A stretch of DNA of 34,338 nt from Deltaproteobacteria bacterium (GTDB taxonomy: Bacteria > Myxococcota_A > Polyangia > Polyangiales > Ga0077539): positions 1 through 34,338 of the forward strand of contig JACRDB010000132.1 in NCBI GenBank assembly GCA_016218725.1, written 5' to 3'. Position numbers and translations under genes: made by a program. Shown here piece after piece: positions 23,455-33,129 of this stretch. Within the stretch, counting starts at the first letter, position 1. Each line of letters starts with the position of its first letter. Below the pieces are notes generated by a model, which saw nothing but the letters and a program-made list of their open reading frames with translations, did no database searches and was not told where the DNA came from.

Positions 23455-24371
23455 GCGTTGACGGTCATGTGTTGATCATTGATGATGAGAAAGACCTCAT
23501 CACGGTCTATCGAGAAATCCTGGCAGAGGAGGGCTACACCAGCTTTTCAGCAATGACAAAGGAAGAGGCGTTGACGGCGGTGCTGCAGCCTGGGTGCGCT
23601 GTGATCCTGTTGGATCAGCGACTTCGGGGCGCCGCGGACACCAACTCGGGATTGGACCTGCTCAAGGTTCTGCGGAGCCGGGCACCTGCCGCCAAGGTCA
23701 TCGTAGTGACCGGCTACGCCGATCCCGATTCGGCGCGACGCGCCTTTGTGGACGGCGCCTGGGACTATTTGCAGAAGGACAGGATCCTGGACCCGCTCCT
23801 TCGGACAAAAGTGCGCAATGCGATGGAGGTCTGGCGAGAGCGTTCCCTCGCGGCGCTCTCGGCGGAGAAGCGAGAGGCTGAGATCGCCGACCTCTGGACT
23901 GCGGCGCAGAAGGAGGGCGATGCGAACAAGAAGGGTAGCCTCCTCGAGCAACTTCTGCTGCGGTTGTTTCGCACGGTTCCGGGCTTCGAACACGCCACCG
24001 CCAATCGTGTGAGTCGGCTCGAGGAGATCGACGTTCTCGTTCAGAATAGCGCAGCAGATCCCTTCTGGCAGAAGGAGGGCAACTACATCCTGATTGAGTG
24101 CAAGAACTGGTCAGGCCCTGTCGGCGTTCCGGAGTTGAAGCTCTTTCGCCAGAAGATCGAGGACCGATACGGTCGCGCCGCATTGGGTTTTCTCATCGCA
24201 CTTGGCGGATACTCGGAGACCACAAAGATCGAGGAATGGACTCGTCGTTCAGGGGACAGTCTCGTCGTGCTCCTCGACGCGAAGGACCTGGGGTCGCTGG
24301 TGGGGGCGTCGGACCGCAACGCGGAGCTCAAGCGATTCCATGAACGCCAGATGCTCGGCCGCTCGGAGTGA
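23451..24371 (+). CDS. Response regulator with PD-(D/E)xK nuclease output domain
   Basis: 306 residues; the ATG overlaps the kinase stop (ATGA) and AGGAGG lies at 23440-23445. Residues 1-125 form a complete receiver: acidic pocket Asp11-Asp12 (LIIDDEKD), phospho-acceptor Asp55 (VILLDQRLRG), Thr87 (VVTGYAD) and Lys109 (YLQKDR). A charged, probably coiled-coil linker spans about 126-160. Residues 160-300 resemble an Mrr/REase-4 type restriction-endonuclease-like domain: Glu166 in GSLLEQLLLRLF, Asp194 in RLEEIDVLVQN, and Glu216-Cys-Lys218 in YILIECKNWSGPVG, the (D/E)xK triad. Known receivers usually drive DNA-binding or enzymatic domains; a nuclease output is unusual. Presumed activity is phosphorylation-gated DNA cleavage, by inference. 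Lower GC than the surroundings. Confidence 0.87.
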   Translation: MSVDGHVLIIDDEKDLITVYREILAEEGYTSFSAMTKEEALTAVLQPGCAVILLDQRLRGAADTNSGLDLLKVLRSRAPAAKVIVVTGYADPDSARRAFVDGAWDYLQKDRILDPLLRTKVRNAMEVWRERSLAALSAEKREAEIADLWTAAQKEGDANKKGSLLEQLLLRLFRTVPGFEHATANRVSRLEEIDVLVQNSAADPFWQKEGNYILIECKNWSGPVGVPELKLFRQKIEDRYGRAALGFLIALGGYSETTKIEEWTRRSGDSLVVLLDAKDLGSLVGASDRNAELKRFHERQMLGRSE

Positions 24372-24381
24372 GCACGCTCAG

Positions 24382-24405
24382 GCGCCTACGGCGACGCCGT
24401 AGCGC
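24382..24405. terminator. Hairpin after the nuclease gene
   Basis: TACGGC-GAC-GCCGTA is extended by GCGC on both sides with one bulged C, 10 nt after the stop at 24371. It is a stable stem between convergent genes but lacks a T-run. Terminator function is likely but unproven. Confidence 0.45.
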
Positions 24406-24450
24406 AAGTAGTTAAGGCGGGAGCCAGCGTGCCTGCCTGGGGAGGTCAGA

Positions 24451-24466
24451 GGGTTCGGACGAACCC
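24451..24466. terminator. Second hairpin, downstream of ahcY
   Basis: GGGTTC-GGAC-GAACCC is a perfect 6-bp stem with a 4-base loop, 17 nt from the ahcY stop at 24484. With the hairpin at 24382 it could terminate the two convergent units. No T-run. Confidence 0.45.
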
Positions 24467-24483
24467 ACAACGCTACAGTGGTG

Positions 24484-25796
<1,313 letters not shown>

Positions 25797-25800
<4 letters not shown>

Positions 25801-26888
25801 GGTCGTCTCCTTGTGCTTGCCTTGTCGTGGGAAGGGTCGCCGCCCGGCGACCGGTGAGAGTCTCTGTCGCTCGCGCCCGGGCGCCCGGAGGCTACCAGCA
25901 CGTGCCACGGGAGGTGGCGGTCCGGCCCGTCGCCGCACCACGCCTGGGGGATCGTATGTACCTCGGCGTCCGGGAGCCCCGCCTCCCGCGCGAAGGCCAC
26001 CAGCTCCGGGGCCTCGAAGCCCAGCCACAGGTCCGCCTGGTGGGCGCGCAGGGCCTCGTCCTCGTGGCGCTCATAGTCCAGCACCAGGAGCGCCCCGGCG
26101 CCGTCCCGGCGCAGGAGGGACACCAGGCCCTTCACCGCCTCCGCGGGCCTCGGGGCGTGGTGCAGGACCCTCGCGCACACCACCACGTCCGCGCCCCGAG
26201 GGCCCACGGCGGCATGCACCTCGGGGCCCGAGAGCTCCCCCTCCACCACACGCACCGTGTGGAAGCCCCGCTGCCTCACCCGCGCCCGACACCGCTCGAG
26301 CTGCACCCCCGAGCGGTCCACCGCCACCACCTGCCCGAAGACCGGCGCCAGCGCCTCGAGCATCCCCCCGTCGCCGGTGCCCGCGTCCACGGCCACCAGG
26401 GGATGGCCCGGGAGCGCCCTCCTCGGCGGTAGCCACGAGAGCGCGAAGAGGTACGCCGACAGCTCCAGCGGCGGCCCGAAGGGACCCTCAAGATCGCGGT
26501 CCGGGGCGCCCGACGGGGCCCTGGCAAAGAACTCCCGCGTCCCCCGGTCCCTCGCCGCCACCAGCTCCCGGGCCCGCGCCATGCTCCCGTCCCGGATGCA
26601 CAAGGCCCTCCCGGTGGCCACCGCGTCCGCGATCACCGGGTCGCGGTCCAACGCCTCGGGGAAGCGCACCAGCGCCCACGTCCCCTGACGACGAACCTGC
26701 ACCAGCCCCGCTTGACGGAGCGTGCCTACATGTCGGGAAATATTGGGCTGCACCTCCCCGAGGAGCTCCGCCAGCTCGCCCACGGCGAGCTCCTCCTCGG
26801 TCGCCAGCCCAAGGATCCGGAGCCGTACGGGCTCCGCCAGCAGGCGATAAAGGTCCCAACGCCCGGCGGGCGCCTCGCTCCCATCCAT
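25797..26888 (-). CDS. ArsR-type regulator fused to SAM-binding methyltransferase domain (SahR-like)
   Basis: 363 residues. Residues 10-75 form an ArsR winged helix (LAEPVRLRILGLA, VGELAELLGEVQPNISRHVGTLRQAGLV). Residues 140-320 form a class I methyltransferase fold with motif I VAVDAGTGDGG (residues 165-175), VVAVDRSGVQLERC and DVVVCARVLHHAPRP. The metal-binding Cys of classic ArsR proteins are missing. Proteobacterial SahR has this build and represses ahcY and methionine-cycle genes in response to S-adenosylhomocysteine. Coupling to ahcY and a palindrome inside its own promoter support autoregulated SahR-like control here. The C-terminal ~25 residues are charged and probably disordered. Confidence 0.87.
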
Positions 26889-26897
26889 AACGATAGA

Positions 26898-26926
26898 CGT
26901 ATATACCTCTATAGGTATGAATGCAA
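26898..26926 (-). promoter_or_regulatory. Promoter of the regulator-ahcY operon
   Basis: On the minus strand TTGCAT (26926-26921) and TATACG (26903-26898) are separated by 17 bases. TATACG ends 9 nt before the ATG at 26888. It lies in the most AT-rich short stretch of this part of the window. Confidence 0.6.
26903..26918. promoter_or_regulatory. Palindromic operator within the regulator-ahcY promoter
   Basis: ATACCT-CTAT-AGGTAT is a perfect 6-bp inverted repeat filling the spacer between the -35 and -10 boxes. A dimeric ArsR-type repressor bound here would block RNA polymerase. It is also just upstream of the divergent NtrC-type gene and could affect it. Confidence 0.6.
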
Positions 26927-26971
26927 GTACAGATTTCCGGGAGGGGGAGTGGGTGTCGTCCTGGCTGTGGT

Positions 26972-26985
26972 ACCCCCTTGGGGGT
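26972..26985. repeat. Perfect palindrome at the NtrC-type gene start
   Basis: ACCCCC-TT-GGGGGT overlaps the preferred GTG start at 26984. It may be an operator or an mRNA hairpin that shields initiation. Confidence 0.4.
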
Positions 26986-28345
26986 GGCGTTGGCGAGGCT
27001 GCCCACGGTCCTGGTCGTAGAAGACGACGACGACCTCCGGGCGATGCTCGCGCGCTCGGTGGGGGCCGCGGGCTATGGGGTGCTCGAAGCGGCCGACGGC
27101 GAGGAGGCCCTTGGGCTCCTGGCCTCCCACGCCGTGGGCTGCGTCTTGAGCGACGTGTGCATGCCCGGGATCTCGGGCCTGACGCTCCTGGACCGCATCC
27201 ACGCGCGGGACCCCGGGCTGCCGGTGCTGCTCCTGACGGCCCACGGGGCCCTGGAGGACGCCGTGGAGGCCCTGCACCGCGGGGCCTGGGACTACCTCCC
27301 GAAGCCCGTGCGCCGCGAGGATCTGGTGGCGGCCCTCCAACGGGTGCTGGAGGCGCCCGAGGAGGGCCCCCGGGCGTCCTCGGCGGGGGAGGCCCTGGGG
27401 GCCGGACGCTCGCCGGCGATGGTGGCGCTCTACGGGAGGATGGCCCGGGCCGCGGCGGTGGACCTCCCGGTGCTGCTCGTCGGTGAGACGGGCACCGGCA
27501 AGGAGTGGGCGGCGAGGGCCATCCATCGGTTGAGCGCGCGCCGCCGGGGCCCCTTCGTGGCGGTGCACGGCGCGGCCCTGGCGCCGGGCACGCTGGAGAG
27601 CGAGCTCTTCGGCCACACCCGAGGGAGCTACACCGGGGCCTCGGAGGCGCGCCGGGGGCTTTTCCAGCGCGCCCACGGGGGCGTGCTCCTCCTCGACGAG
27701 GTGGCGGACCTGCCCAGGACCGTGCAGGCCGAGCTCCTCAGGGTCCTTGAGCGCGGCGAGGTCCGGCCCCTGGGGAGCGACCGGGTGCTCACCGTGGACG
27801 TGAGGGTGCTGGCCACCACCCGCCGCGAGCTCCCGGCGCTGGTGGCCTCCGGGGCGCTCCGTCGGGACCTGTACCACCGGCTGCGGGTGCTGGAGCTTCG
27901 GGTGCCCCCGCTGCGAGACCGCCCTGGGGACATCACCCCCCTGGCGGAGCACTTCCTCCGGGCCACGGGCTCGCCCCGGCGCTTCGCGCCCGCCACGCTG
28001 GAGGCCCTGGCGCAGAGGACCTTCCCGGGGAACGTGCGCGAGCTCCGGGGCGTGGTGGAGAGCGCCGCGGCGCTCGGTCGAGGCCCGCTCCTGCACCCCG
28101 AGGACCTCCCCGCGCCAGCACCCGACGCGCCCCCGGCGCCCGAGGACGCCCCCGCCGAGGACCCGCTCCACACGGTGCGCGAGGCGCTGGGCGCATGCCT
28201 CTCCCGCGACCTGCCCTCCCTGGACACCCTGGCGCGGAGCTACGCCCGCGCGGTGCTGGCGCGCTTCCAGGGCAACCGCACGGAGGCCTCCCGGGCCCTC
28301 GGGATCGACCGCAAGACCCTCCGGCGGCTCCTCGGCGCGGGGTGA
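26984..28345 (+). CDS. NtrC-type sigma54-dependent response regulator
   Basis: About 453 residues. The receiver (residues 1-115) has VLVVEDDDD, acceptor Asp57 (CVLSDVCMPG) and Lys107 (DYLPKPV). The AAA+ domain has Walker A GETGTGKE (167-174), GHTRGSYTGA at the sigma54-contact loop (GAFTGA changed to GSYTGA), GGVLLLDEVADLP (Walker B) and NVREL. A Fis-type helix-turn-helix ends the protein (RFQGNRTEASRALGIDRKTLRRLL). The start is uncertain: ATG 26921, GTG 26984 and TTG 26990 are in frame. The residues before 26984 look non-coding and ATG 26921 lies in the -35 box of the divergent gene. No histidine kinase gene is adjacent, so its partner is elsewhere. Confidence 0.88.
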   Translation: MALARLPTVLVVEDDDDLRAMLARSVGAAGYGVLEAADGEEALGLLASHAVGCVLSDVCMPGISGLTLLDRIHARDPGLPVLLLTAHGALEDAVEALHRGAWDYLPKPVRREDLVAALQRVLEAPEEGPRASSAGEALGAGRSPAMVALYGRMARAAAVDLPVLLVGETGTGKEWAARAIHRLSARRRGPFVAVHGAALAPGTLESELFGHTRGSYTGASEARRGLFQRAHGGVLLLDEVADLPRTVQAELLRVLERGEVRPLGSDRVLTVDVRVLATTRRELPALVASGALRRDLYHRLRVLELRVPPLRDRPGDITPLAEHFLRATGSPRRFAPATLEALAQRTFPGNVRELRGVVESAAALGRGPLLHPEDLPAPAPDAPPAPEDAPAEDPLHTVREALGACLSRDLPSLDTLARSYARAVLARFQGNRTEASRALGIDRKTLRRLLGAG

Positions 28346-28367
28346 CGCCCGACGCCGGCCCCGCGCT

Positions 28368-28384
28368 CCGTCCGCAAAGGACGG
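28368..28384 (+). terminator. Hairpin after the NtrC-type gene
   Basis: CCGTCC-GCAAA-GGACGG is a perfect 6-bp stem with a 5-base loop, 22 nt after the stop. No T-run; probable terminator. Confidence 0.4.
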
Positions 28385-28403
28385 CGCCGGAGCCACCGGA
28401 AGG

Positions 28404-28432
28404 TTGCCACCGGCGCGCGCCTGCGGGATCGT
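28404..28432 (+). promoter_or_regulatory. Weak candidate promoter of the Pro-rich lipoprotein gene
   Basis: TTGCCA and GATCGT are separated by 17 bases, ending 13 nt before the ATG at 28446. Only the -35 box is a good match. Confidence 0.25.
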
Positions 28433-28445
28433 TGCGCGGCCCGCC

Positions 28446-29051
28446 ATGAACCTCCGCCCCGCGCTCCTCGCCGCAGCCCTCGCCCTCGGCCTGGGCTGCG
28501 ACAGCACCACGCCCACGACGGGCACCCCCGGCGCCCGGAGCCAGCGCTCCTCCGGCGGAGACCCCGAGGACACCCCTCCACGGCCACGGACGCCCAGCAC
28601 CCCCGCGGCGTCACCGCCTCCGGCGTCACCGCCCTCGCCCCCGGCGTCACCGCCGCCCCCGGCACCGACCGCCCGTCGGTTCCCGCCGCCGCCGAGGTAC
28701 ACCGAGGTGCAGGCATTTTTGATGAACGACCCGAGGGGCCCTCGGTGCTTCATTCACAACGTCCTGGCCGCCAGCCTGGACGACTCCTACGTGGACGGCG
28801 ACCTCGACGGGGACGGCCGTAACGAGCGGTATTTCCAGCTCCCGGACTGCCTCGCGGTGATCGTCCAGGGCCGGGAGCTCTGGGAGATCCCCGAGCTGGT
28901 CCCCAGGGCCGTCGGGGGCAACATCGAGGCCGTCACCCTGCGCATCACCAACCGCGGGACCCCCGCGCTGGAGGTGGTGGACCTCCAGGGCACCCAGCGC
29001 CAGACCCAGCGCTTCCGCTGGGACGGCCGCTCCCTCACCAGCGCGCCGTGA
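28446..29051 (+). CDS. Proline-rich lipoprotein of unknown function
   Basis: 201 residues. The signal peptide ends in the lipobox ALALGLGC (Cys18). Residues about 20-80 are a Ser/Pro/Thr-rich spacer with repeated SPPxxSPP units. The globular part begins at YTEVQAFLMNDPRGPRCFIHNV and includes DDSYVDGDLDGDGRNERYF, an Asp-rich calcium-loop-like segment, and ends in a short beta domain (ALEVVDLQGTQRQTQRFRW). It is followed 13 bp later by the large kinase gene and is probably co-transcribed with it. It could be a surface sensor or a substrate for that pathway, which is speculation. Confidence 0.72.
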   Translation: MNLRPALLAAALALGLGCDSTTPTTGTPGARSQRSSGGDPEDTPPRPRTPSTPAASPPPASPPSPPASPPPPAPTARRFPPPPRYTEVQAFLMNDPRGPRCFIHNVLAASLDDSYVDGDLDGDGRNERYFQLPDCLAVIVQGRELWEIPELVPRAVGGNIEAVTLRITNRGTPALEVVDLQGTQRQTQRFRWDGRSLTSAP

Positions 29052-29064
29052 CACGCTCACCGCC

Positions 29065-32000
29065 ATGACGCAGCTCGTCGCCGATCGCTTCGAGCGCCTC
29101 GGCGTCGCCGGCGTCGGCGGGATGAGCGTGGTGTACCGCGCCAGGGACTGCGCCACCGGCGGCACCGTCGCCCTCAAGGTCCTGCGCGGCGGCGACGCCC
29201 AGGACCTCTCCCGCTTCCAGGACGAGGCCACGCTCCTGGCCCAGCTACGCCACCCCGGGATCGTGCGCTACGTGTCCCACGGCACCACCCCGGAGGACGA
29301 GCCCTTCCTCGCCATGGAGTGGCTCGAGGGCGAGACCCTCGCCCTGAGGCTCCGCCGCGGGCGCCTCGCCGAGCGGGACGTGGTGCTCCTCGCGGGCCGC
29401 GTCGCCGAGGCCCTCGCCGTGGCCCACGCCGCGGGGGTGGTGCACCGGGACATCAAGCCCGGCAACCTCTTCCTCCCGCAGGGGGAGCTCCACGCCGTCA
29501 AGGTGCTGGACTTCGGCATCGCCCGCTGGGCCGGCACCCGCGCGCCCCCCACGCTCTCGGGCACCGTCGTCGGCACCCTCGGGTACATGGCCCCGGAGCA
29601 GGCCCGGGGGGACGACCAGCTCGACGCCCGCGTGGACGTCTTCGCCCTCGGGTGCGTGCTCTACGAGTGCCTCACGGGCACGCGGCCCTTCGTGGGAGAC
29701 AACGCCCTCGCGGTGCTGGCAAAGATCCTCCTCGACGACCCGGCACCGATCGCCGCTCGGCGCCCGGGGGTCTCCCCCGCCCTGGAGGCCCTGGTGCTCC
29801 GCATGCTCTCGCGCCCGACGGAGGAGCGCCCCAGGGACGGCCAGGACCTCGCCGAGAGGGTCGCCGCCCTCGGGGCCTCCGGGGGGCCCGCGGCGCCGGT
29901 GTCCATCCGCCCGGGGGTGCTCACCAGCCACGAGCAGCGCCTCGTGGCGGTGCTCGTGGCGTCGCGCCCCAGGGCCCTCGGGGCCTCCTCGGACGCCCCC
30001 ACGGTGAGCCTCACGCGCCGCGCGCTCCAGGGCACCGAGCGGTCCTCGGTGCCTCCCGCCACGCCGTCCACCGACCGCCACGGACGGGCGCTCTTCGAGC
30101 CCGTGCTGGCGCCCTTCGGGGCGCGCATCGAGGCCCTCTCCGACGGCACCGTGGTGGCCGCCCTCGGGAGCGCCGGGGGGGCCCAGGAGCGCGCCGCCGT
30201 GGCCGCCCGCGCCGCCCTGGCCATGCGCCGCGCCGCGCCGGGCTTCGCCGTGGCCCTCGCCCTCGGCCGCGCCGAGAGCGACGCCGGGCCCCTCGTGGGC
30301 GAGGCCATCGACCGCGCCGCCAGGCTCCTGCCGCCGCGGAGATCGAGCCTCCCGCCGGGCCTCGAGGCCGACCCCGACCCCGGCGTGCGCCTCGACGACG
30401 CCGCCGCGGGCCTCCTGGCCGAGCGCTTCGTCGTGCAGGAGGGAGTGCTCTACGGCGAGCGCGCCCCGGAGACCGACGGCCCCACGCTCCTGGGTCGCCC
30501 GACCCCCTTCGTCGGCCGCGAGCGCCCCCTGGCCACGCTCCAGGGCCTCTACGCCGAGTGCTGCAACGAGCCCGGGGCCCGCGCGGTGCTGGTCACCGGC
30601 CCCGCGGGCGTGGGCAAGTCCCGCCTCCGGAGGGAGTTCCTCGGGGCCCTGCCGGGCGCCGCCACGGTGTGGCTCGGCAGGGGTGAGCTCGGCCGCGCCT
30701 CGGCCTTCGGGCTCCTCGGGCCGTGCCTCCGCCGCGCCGCGGGGCTCTCCACCGAGGACCCCCCGGTGGCCCGCAGGGACGCCCTCCGCCGCTGGGTCCA
30801 GAGCGTGGTGGGCGTCGAAGAAGCCCCCAGGGTGGCCGCCCTCCTCGGGGAGCTCGTCGGGGAGCACTTCCCCGAGGCCGAGAGCGTACACCTCCGCGCC
30901 GCCCGCGCGGACCCCTCGCGCCTGGCCGACGCGCTGCGCCAGGCCTGGGAGACGCTCCTGCACGGGCTCACTTCCCGCGGGCCGCTCGTGCTCGTCCTGG
31001 AGGATCTGCACCACGCCGATGCCCCCTCGGTGCGCCTCGTGGACGCGGCCCTGGCGCGCTTGAGGGACCGCCCGTTCCTGGTCCTGGCGCTCGCCCGGCC
31101 GGAGCTCTCGGCGCCCTTCCCGACGCTCTGGGCCGGGCGCGACGTGCAGGAGCTCCCCCTCGGGCCGCTGTCCGTCAGGGCCTGCGAGCGCCTCGCCCGG
31201 GCCGTGCTGCCGGAAACCGAGGACCTCTCGGTGCTGGTCGAGCGCGCCGAGGGCAACCCGTTCTTCCTCGAGGAGCTCCTCCGCGCCGTGGCCGAGGGCC
31301 GCGGGGACGCGCTCCCGGGCTCCGTGGTGGCCATGGCCCTGGCCAGGCTCGAGGCCGCCGCCCCGGGCGCCCGGAGGGTCCTGCGCGCCGCCAGCGTGTA
31401 CGGCAGGACCTTCACCGCCGAGGGCGTCGAGGCCCTCTCGGGGGAGCTCCCGGTGAGGCCCTGGCTCGCGGAGCTCGTGGCCCAGGAGGTGCTCTCGCGG
31501 CGCGAGGGGCCCGGGGAGGGCTTCGCGTTCCGCCACGCGCTCCTGCGCGAGGCCGCGTACAGCACCCTCACGGACGAGGACCGCGCCCTCGGGCACCGCC
31601 TCGCGGGGCGCTGGCTGGAGTCCCAGGGCGAGCGCGACGCGCGCGTCCTGGCCGAGCACTACGCCCGCGGCCACGCCCGCCCCGAGGCCGTGCGCTGCTC
31701 CGCCCGCGCCGCGTGGCAGTGCCTCGACGCCACGGACCTGGAGGGCGCCCTCGAGCTCGCCCGCCGCGCCGAGGCCCTCGGCGCCGAGGGCGAGACCCTC
31801 GGGAGCATGCTCCTGTGCCAGCTCGACGCCCATCGGTGGAGGGGCGAGTTCGCCGAGGTCGAGCGCGTCGCCGCGGCGGCCACGGCGCGCCTGGCGCCCT
31901 GGAGCCCAGGCTGGCTCCGGGCCTCCTGGGAGGGCGCCGTGGCCGCCGGGCGCCGGGGAGACACCGATCGCCTCTCGGCGCTCGCCGAGGCGGTGCTCGG

Positions 32001-32982
32001 CCGGGGGGACAGCCCGGGCGGCGCCCACGACCGGTCGCAGCACACCTACGCGGCCCGGGCGGCCATCCACCTGCTCTTCGCGGGCCGCGCCCCGCTGGCC
32101 GGGAGGCTCCTGGGCGCGCTCCACGCGCACCGCCCGGACCTCTCCGAGGACCCCGCCGCGAGCGCCCTCCTCGATCACGCCCGCGCCCTGGAGGCCCACC
32201 ACGCCGGGGACGTGGAGACCTGCCTCACGCTCACCCTCCAGGCCTCCGAGGGCTTCGCCGCCTGCGGCGACGCCAGGAGCGCATGCATCCAGAAGGTGAA
32301 CGCCGGCTACGCCTACCTCCAGCTCGGCGAGCACGACCTCGGGGTCCAGACGCTCCGCGAGGCCCTCACCGAAGCCGAGGCCCGGGGCCTGCACCACGCC
32401 GCCGCGCTGGCCCGGCACAACCTCGGCCTCGGGCTCCTGTTCCTGGGTCTGGCCGACGAGGCCCGGGTGATGGAGCGCCTCGCCGTGGACGCGTTTGCGT
32501 CCCAGGGCGACCGCCGCTCCGAGGGCGGCGCGCGGATGTACCTCGCCCAGATCCTTTTGGGCCTCGGGGACCGGGAGGGCGCCGCCCGCGAGGCCCGCGA
32601 GGCCGCCGAGGTGCTCCAGGGCTCGCCACCCCTGAAGGCCCAGGCCCTGGCCACGCTGGGCTTGAGCCTCACCGAGCCCGCCGAGCGCCTCCAGGCCACG
32701 GCCCAGGCCATGACCACCCTGGAGAGCGAAGGCGCCGAGGAGGGCGAGGCCCTGGTCTACCGCGCCCACGCCGAGGCCCTGGTCGCCAACGCCCGGCGCG
32801 ACGAGGCCCTGGAGCTGGTCACCCGGGCCCTCGCAAAGGTGGCCCTGCGCGCCTCCAGGCTCCGGGACCCCACGCGCGCCGAGCGCTTCCTCCGCGCCGT
32901 GCCCGACCACGCCAGGCTCCGGGAGCTCTCCCGGGAACTCTCCGAGGTCACGAAGGAACCCTGTGACCGGTCACCGCCGTGA
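29065..32982 (+). CDS. Ser/Thr kinase with cyclase-like, ATPase and TPR regions
   Basis: 1305 residues, cytoplasmic, no transmembrane segment seen. Residues 1-265 form a Hanks-type kinase: GVAGVGGMSVVYRARD, Lys38 (VALKVL), HRDIKPGN (Asp129), DFG (Asp149), GTLGYMAPEQA and DVFALGCVLYECLTG. Residues about 290-470 resemble a class III nucleotide cyclase but are degraded. EQRLVAVLVASRP lacks the metal Asp, while LVGEAIDRAARLL keeps the family shape. Residues 475-760 form a STAND/AAA-type ATPase: FVGRERPL, Walker A GPAGVGKS (512-519) and LVLVLEDLHHAD (Walker B). The rest, to 1305, is a TPR-like helical superhelix (GYAYLQLGEHDLGVQTLREAL). This build is known from myxobacterial signalling proteins. 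Confidence 0.9.
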   Translation: MTQLVADRFERLGVAGVGGMSVVYRARDCATGGTVALKVLRGGDAQDLSRFQDEATLLAQLRHPGIVRYVSHGTTPEDEPFLAMEWLEGETLALRLRRGRLAERDVVLLAGRVAEALAVAHAAGVVHRDIKPGNLFLPQGELHAVKVLDFGIARWAGTRAPPTLSGTVVGTLGYMAPEQARGDDQLDARVDVFALGCVLYECLTGTRPFVGDNALAVLAKILLDDPAPIAARRPGVSPALEALVLRMLSRPTEERPRDGQDLAERVAALGASGGPAAPVSIRPGVLTSHEQRLVAVLVASRPRALGASSDAPTVSLTRRALQGTERSSVPPATPSTDRHGRALFEPVLAPFGARIEALSDGTVVAALGSAGGAQERAAVAARAALAMRRAAPGFAVALALGRAESDAGPLVGEAIDRAARLLPPRRSSLPPGLEADPDPGVRLDDAAAGLLAERFVVQEGVLYGERAPETDGPTLLGRPTPFVGRERPLATLQGLYAECCNEPGARAVLVTGPAGVGKSRLRREFLGALPGAATVWLGRGELGRASAFGLLGPCLRRAAGLSTEDPPVARRDALRRWVQSVVGVEEAPRVAALLGELVGEHFPEAESVHLRAARADPSRLADALRQAWETLLHGLTSRGPLVLVLEDLHHADAPSVRLVDAALARLRDRPFLVLALARPELSAPFPTLWAGRDVQELPLGPLSVRACERLARAVLPETEDLSVLVERAEGNPFFLEELLRAVAEGRGDALPGSVVAMALARLEAAAPGARRVLRAASVYGRTFTAEGVEALSGELPVRPWLAELVAQEVLSRREGPGEGFAFRHALLREAAYSTLTDEDRALGHRLAGRWLESQGERDARVLAEHYARGHARPEAVRCSARAAWQCLDATDLEGALELARRAEALGAEGETLGSMLLCQLDAHRWRGEFAEVERVAAAATARLAPWSPGWLRASWEGAVAAGRRGDTDRLSALAEAVLGRGDSPGGAHDRSQHTYAARAAIHLLFAGRAPLAGRLLGALHAHRPDLSEDPAASALLDHARALEAHHAGDVETCLTLTLQASEGFAACGDARSACIQKVNAGYAYLQLGEHDLGVQTLREALTEAEARGLHHAAALARHNLGLGLLFLGLADEARVMERLAVDAFASQGDRRSEGGARMYLAQILLGLGDREGAAREAREAAEVLQGSPPLKAQALATLGLSLTEPAERLQATAQAMTTLESEGAEEGEALVYRAHAEALVANARRDEALELVTRALAKVALRASRLRDPTRAERFLRAVPDHARLRELSRELSEVTKEPCDRSPP

Positions 32983-33129
32983 CCACCGCCCGGAGCACTC
33001 TTCCCCCAGCGAGGGCACACATACACCTACATTGTTGAACATTATTCAGCCCAAATGTCGGGACCTCGGTAGAAAAGGGTCTTTGGAGGGTCTGGTGCGC
33101 GGCGTGCATCAAGGGAGGGGACCGAGATC
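32983..33129 (+). promoter_or_regulatory. AT-richer intergenic region, likely promoter of the last lipoprotein operon
   Basis: The 147-bp gap has a clear AT-rich patch at 33030-33060 containing TGTTGAACA (a small palindrome) and ATTATTC. ACATT and AATGT flank it as an inverted pair. I could not fix convincing -35/-10 boxes. GGGAGG lies near the start of the next gene as a ribosome site. Confidence 0.4.

Noticed and set aside
24372..24483. tRNA-like T-arm (GGGTTCGGAC...) between the nuclease and ahcY genes
   Set aside because: It is a simple perfect hairpin with a 4-base loop. No acceptor, D or anticodon stems could be assembled around it.
25801..25900. SAH riboswitch upstream of ahcY
   Set aside because: The bases before ahcY are the coding end of the SahR-like regulator, and the operon leader before 26888 is only about 9 nt long, too short for a riboswitch.
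28620..28680. Short direct repeats of CCGCCTCCGGCGTCA type, considered as a CRISPR or VNTR
   Set aside because: They encode the Ser/Pro spacer of a lipoprotein. Copies are few and irregular, with no spacers.
29245..32910. A 1221-codon open frame on the minus strand opposite the kinase gene
   Set aside because: Shadow of a very GC-rich plus-strand gene. Its translation is low-complexity Gly/Ala/Glu/His-rich with no domains, while the plus strand encodes a clear multidomain protein.
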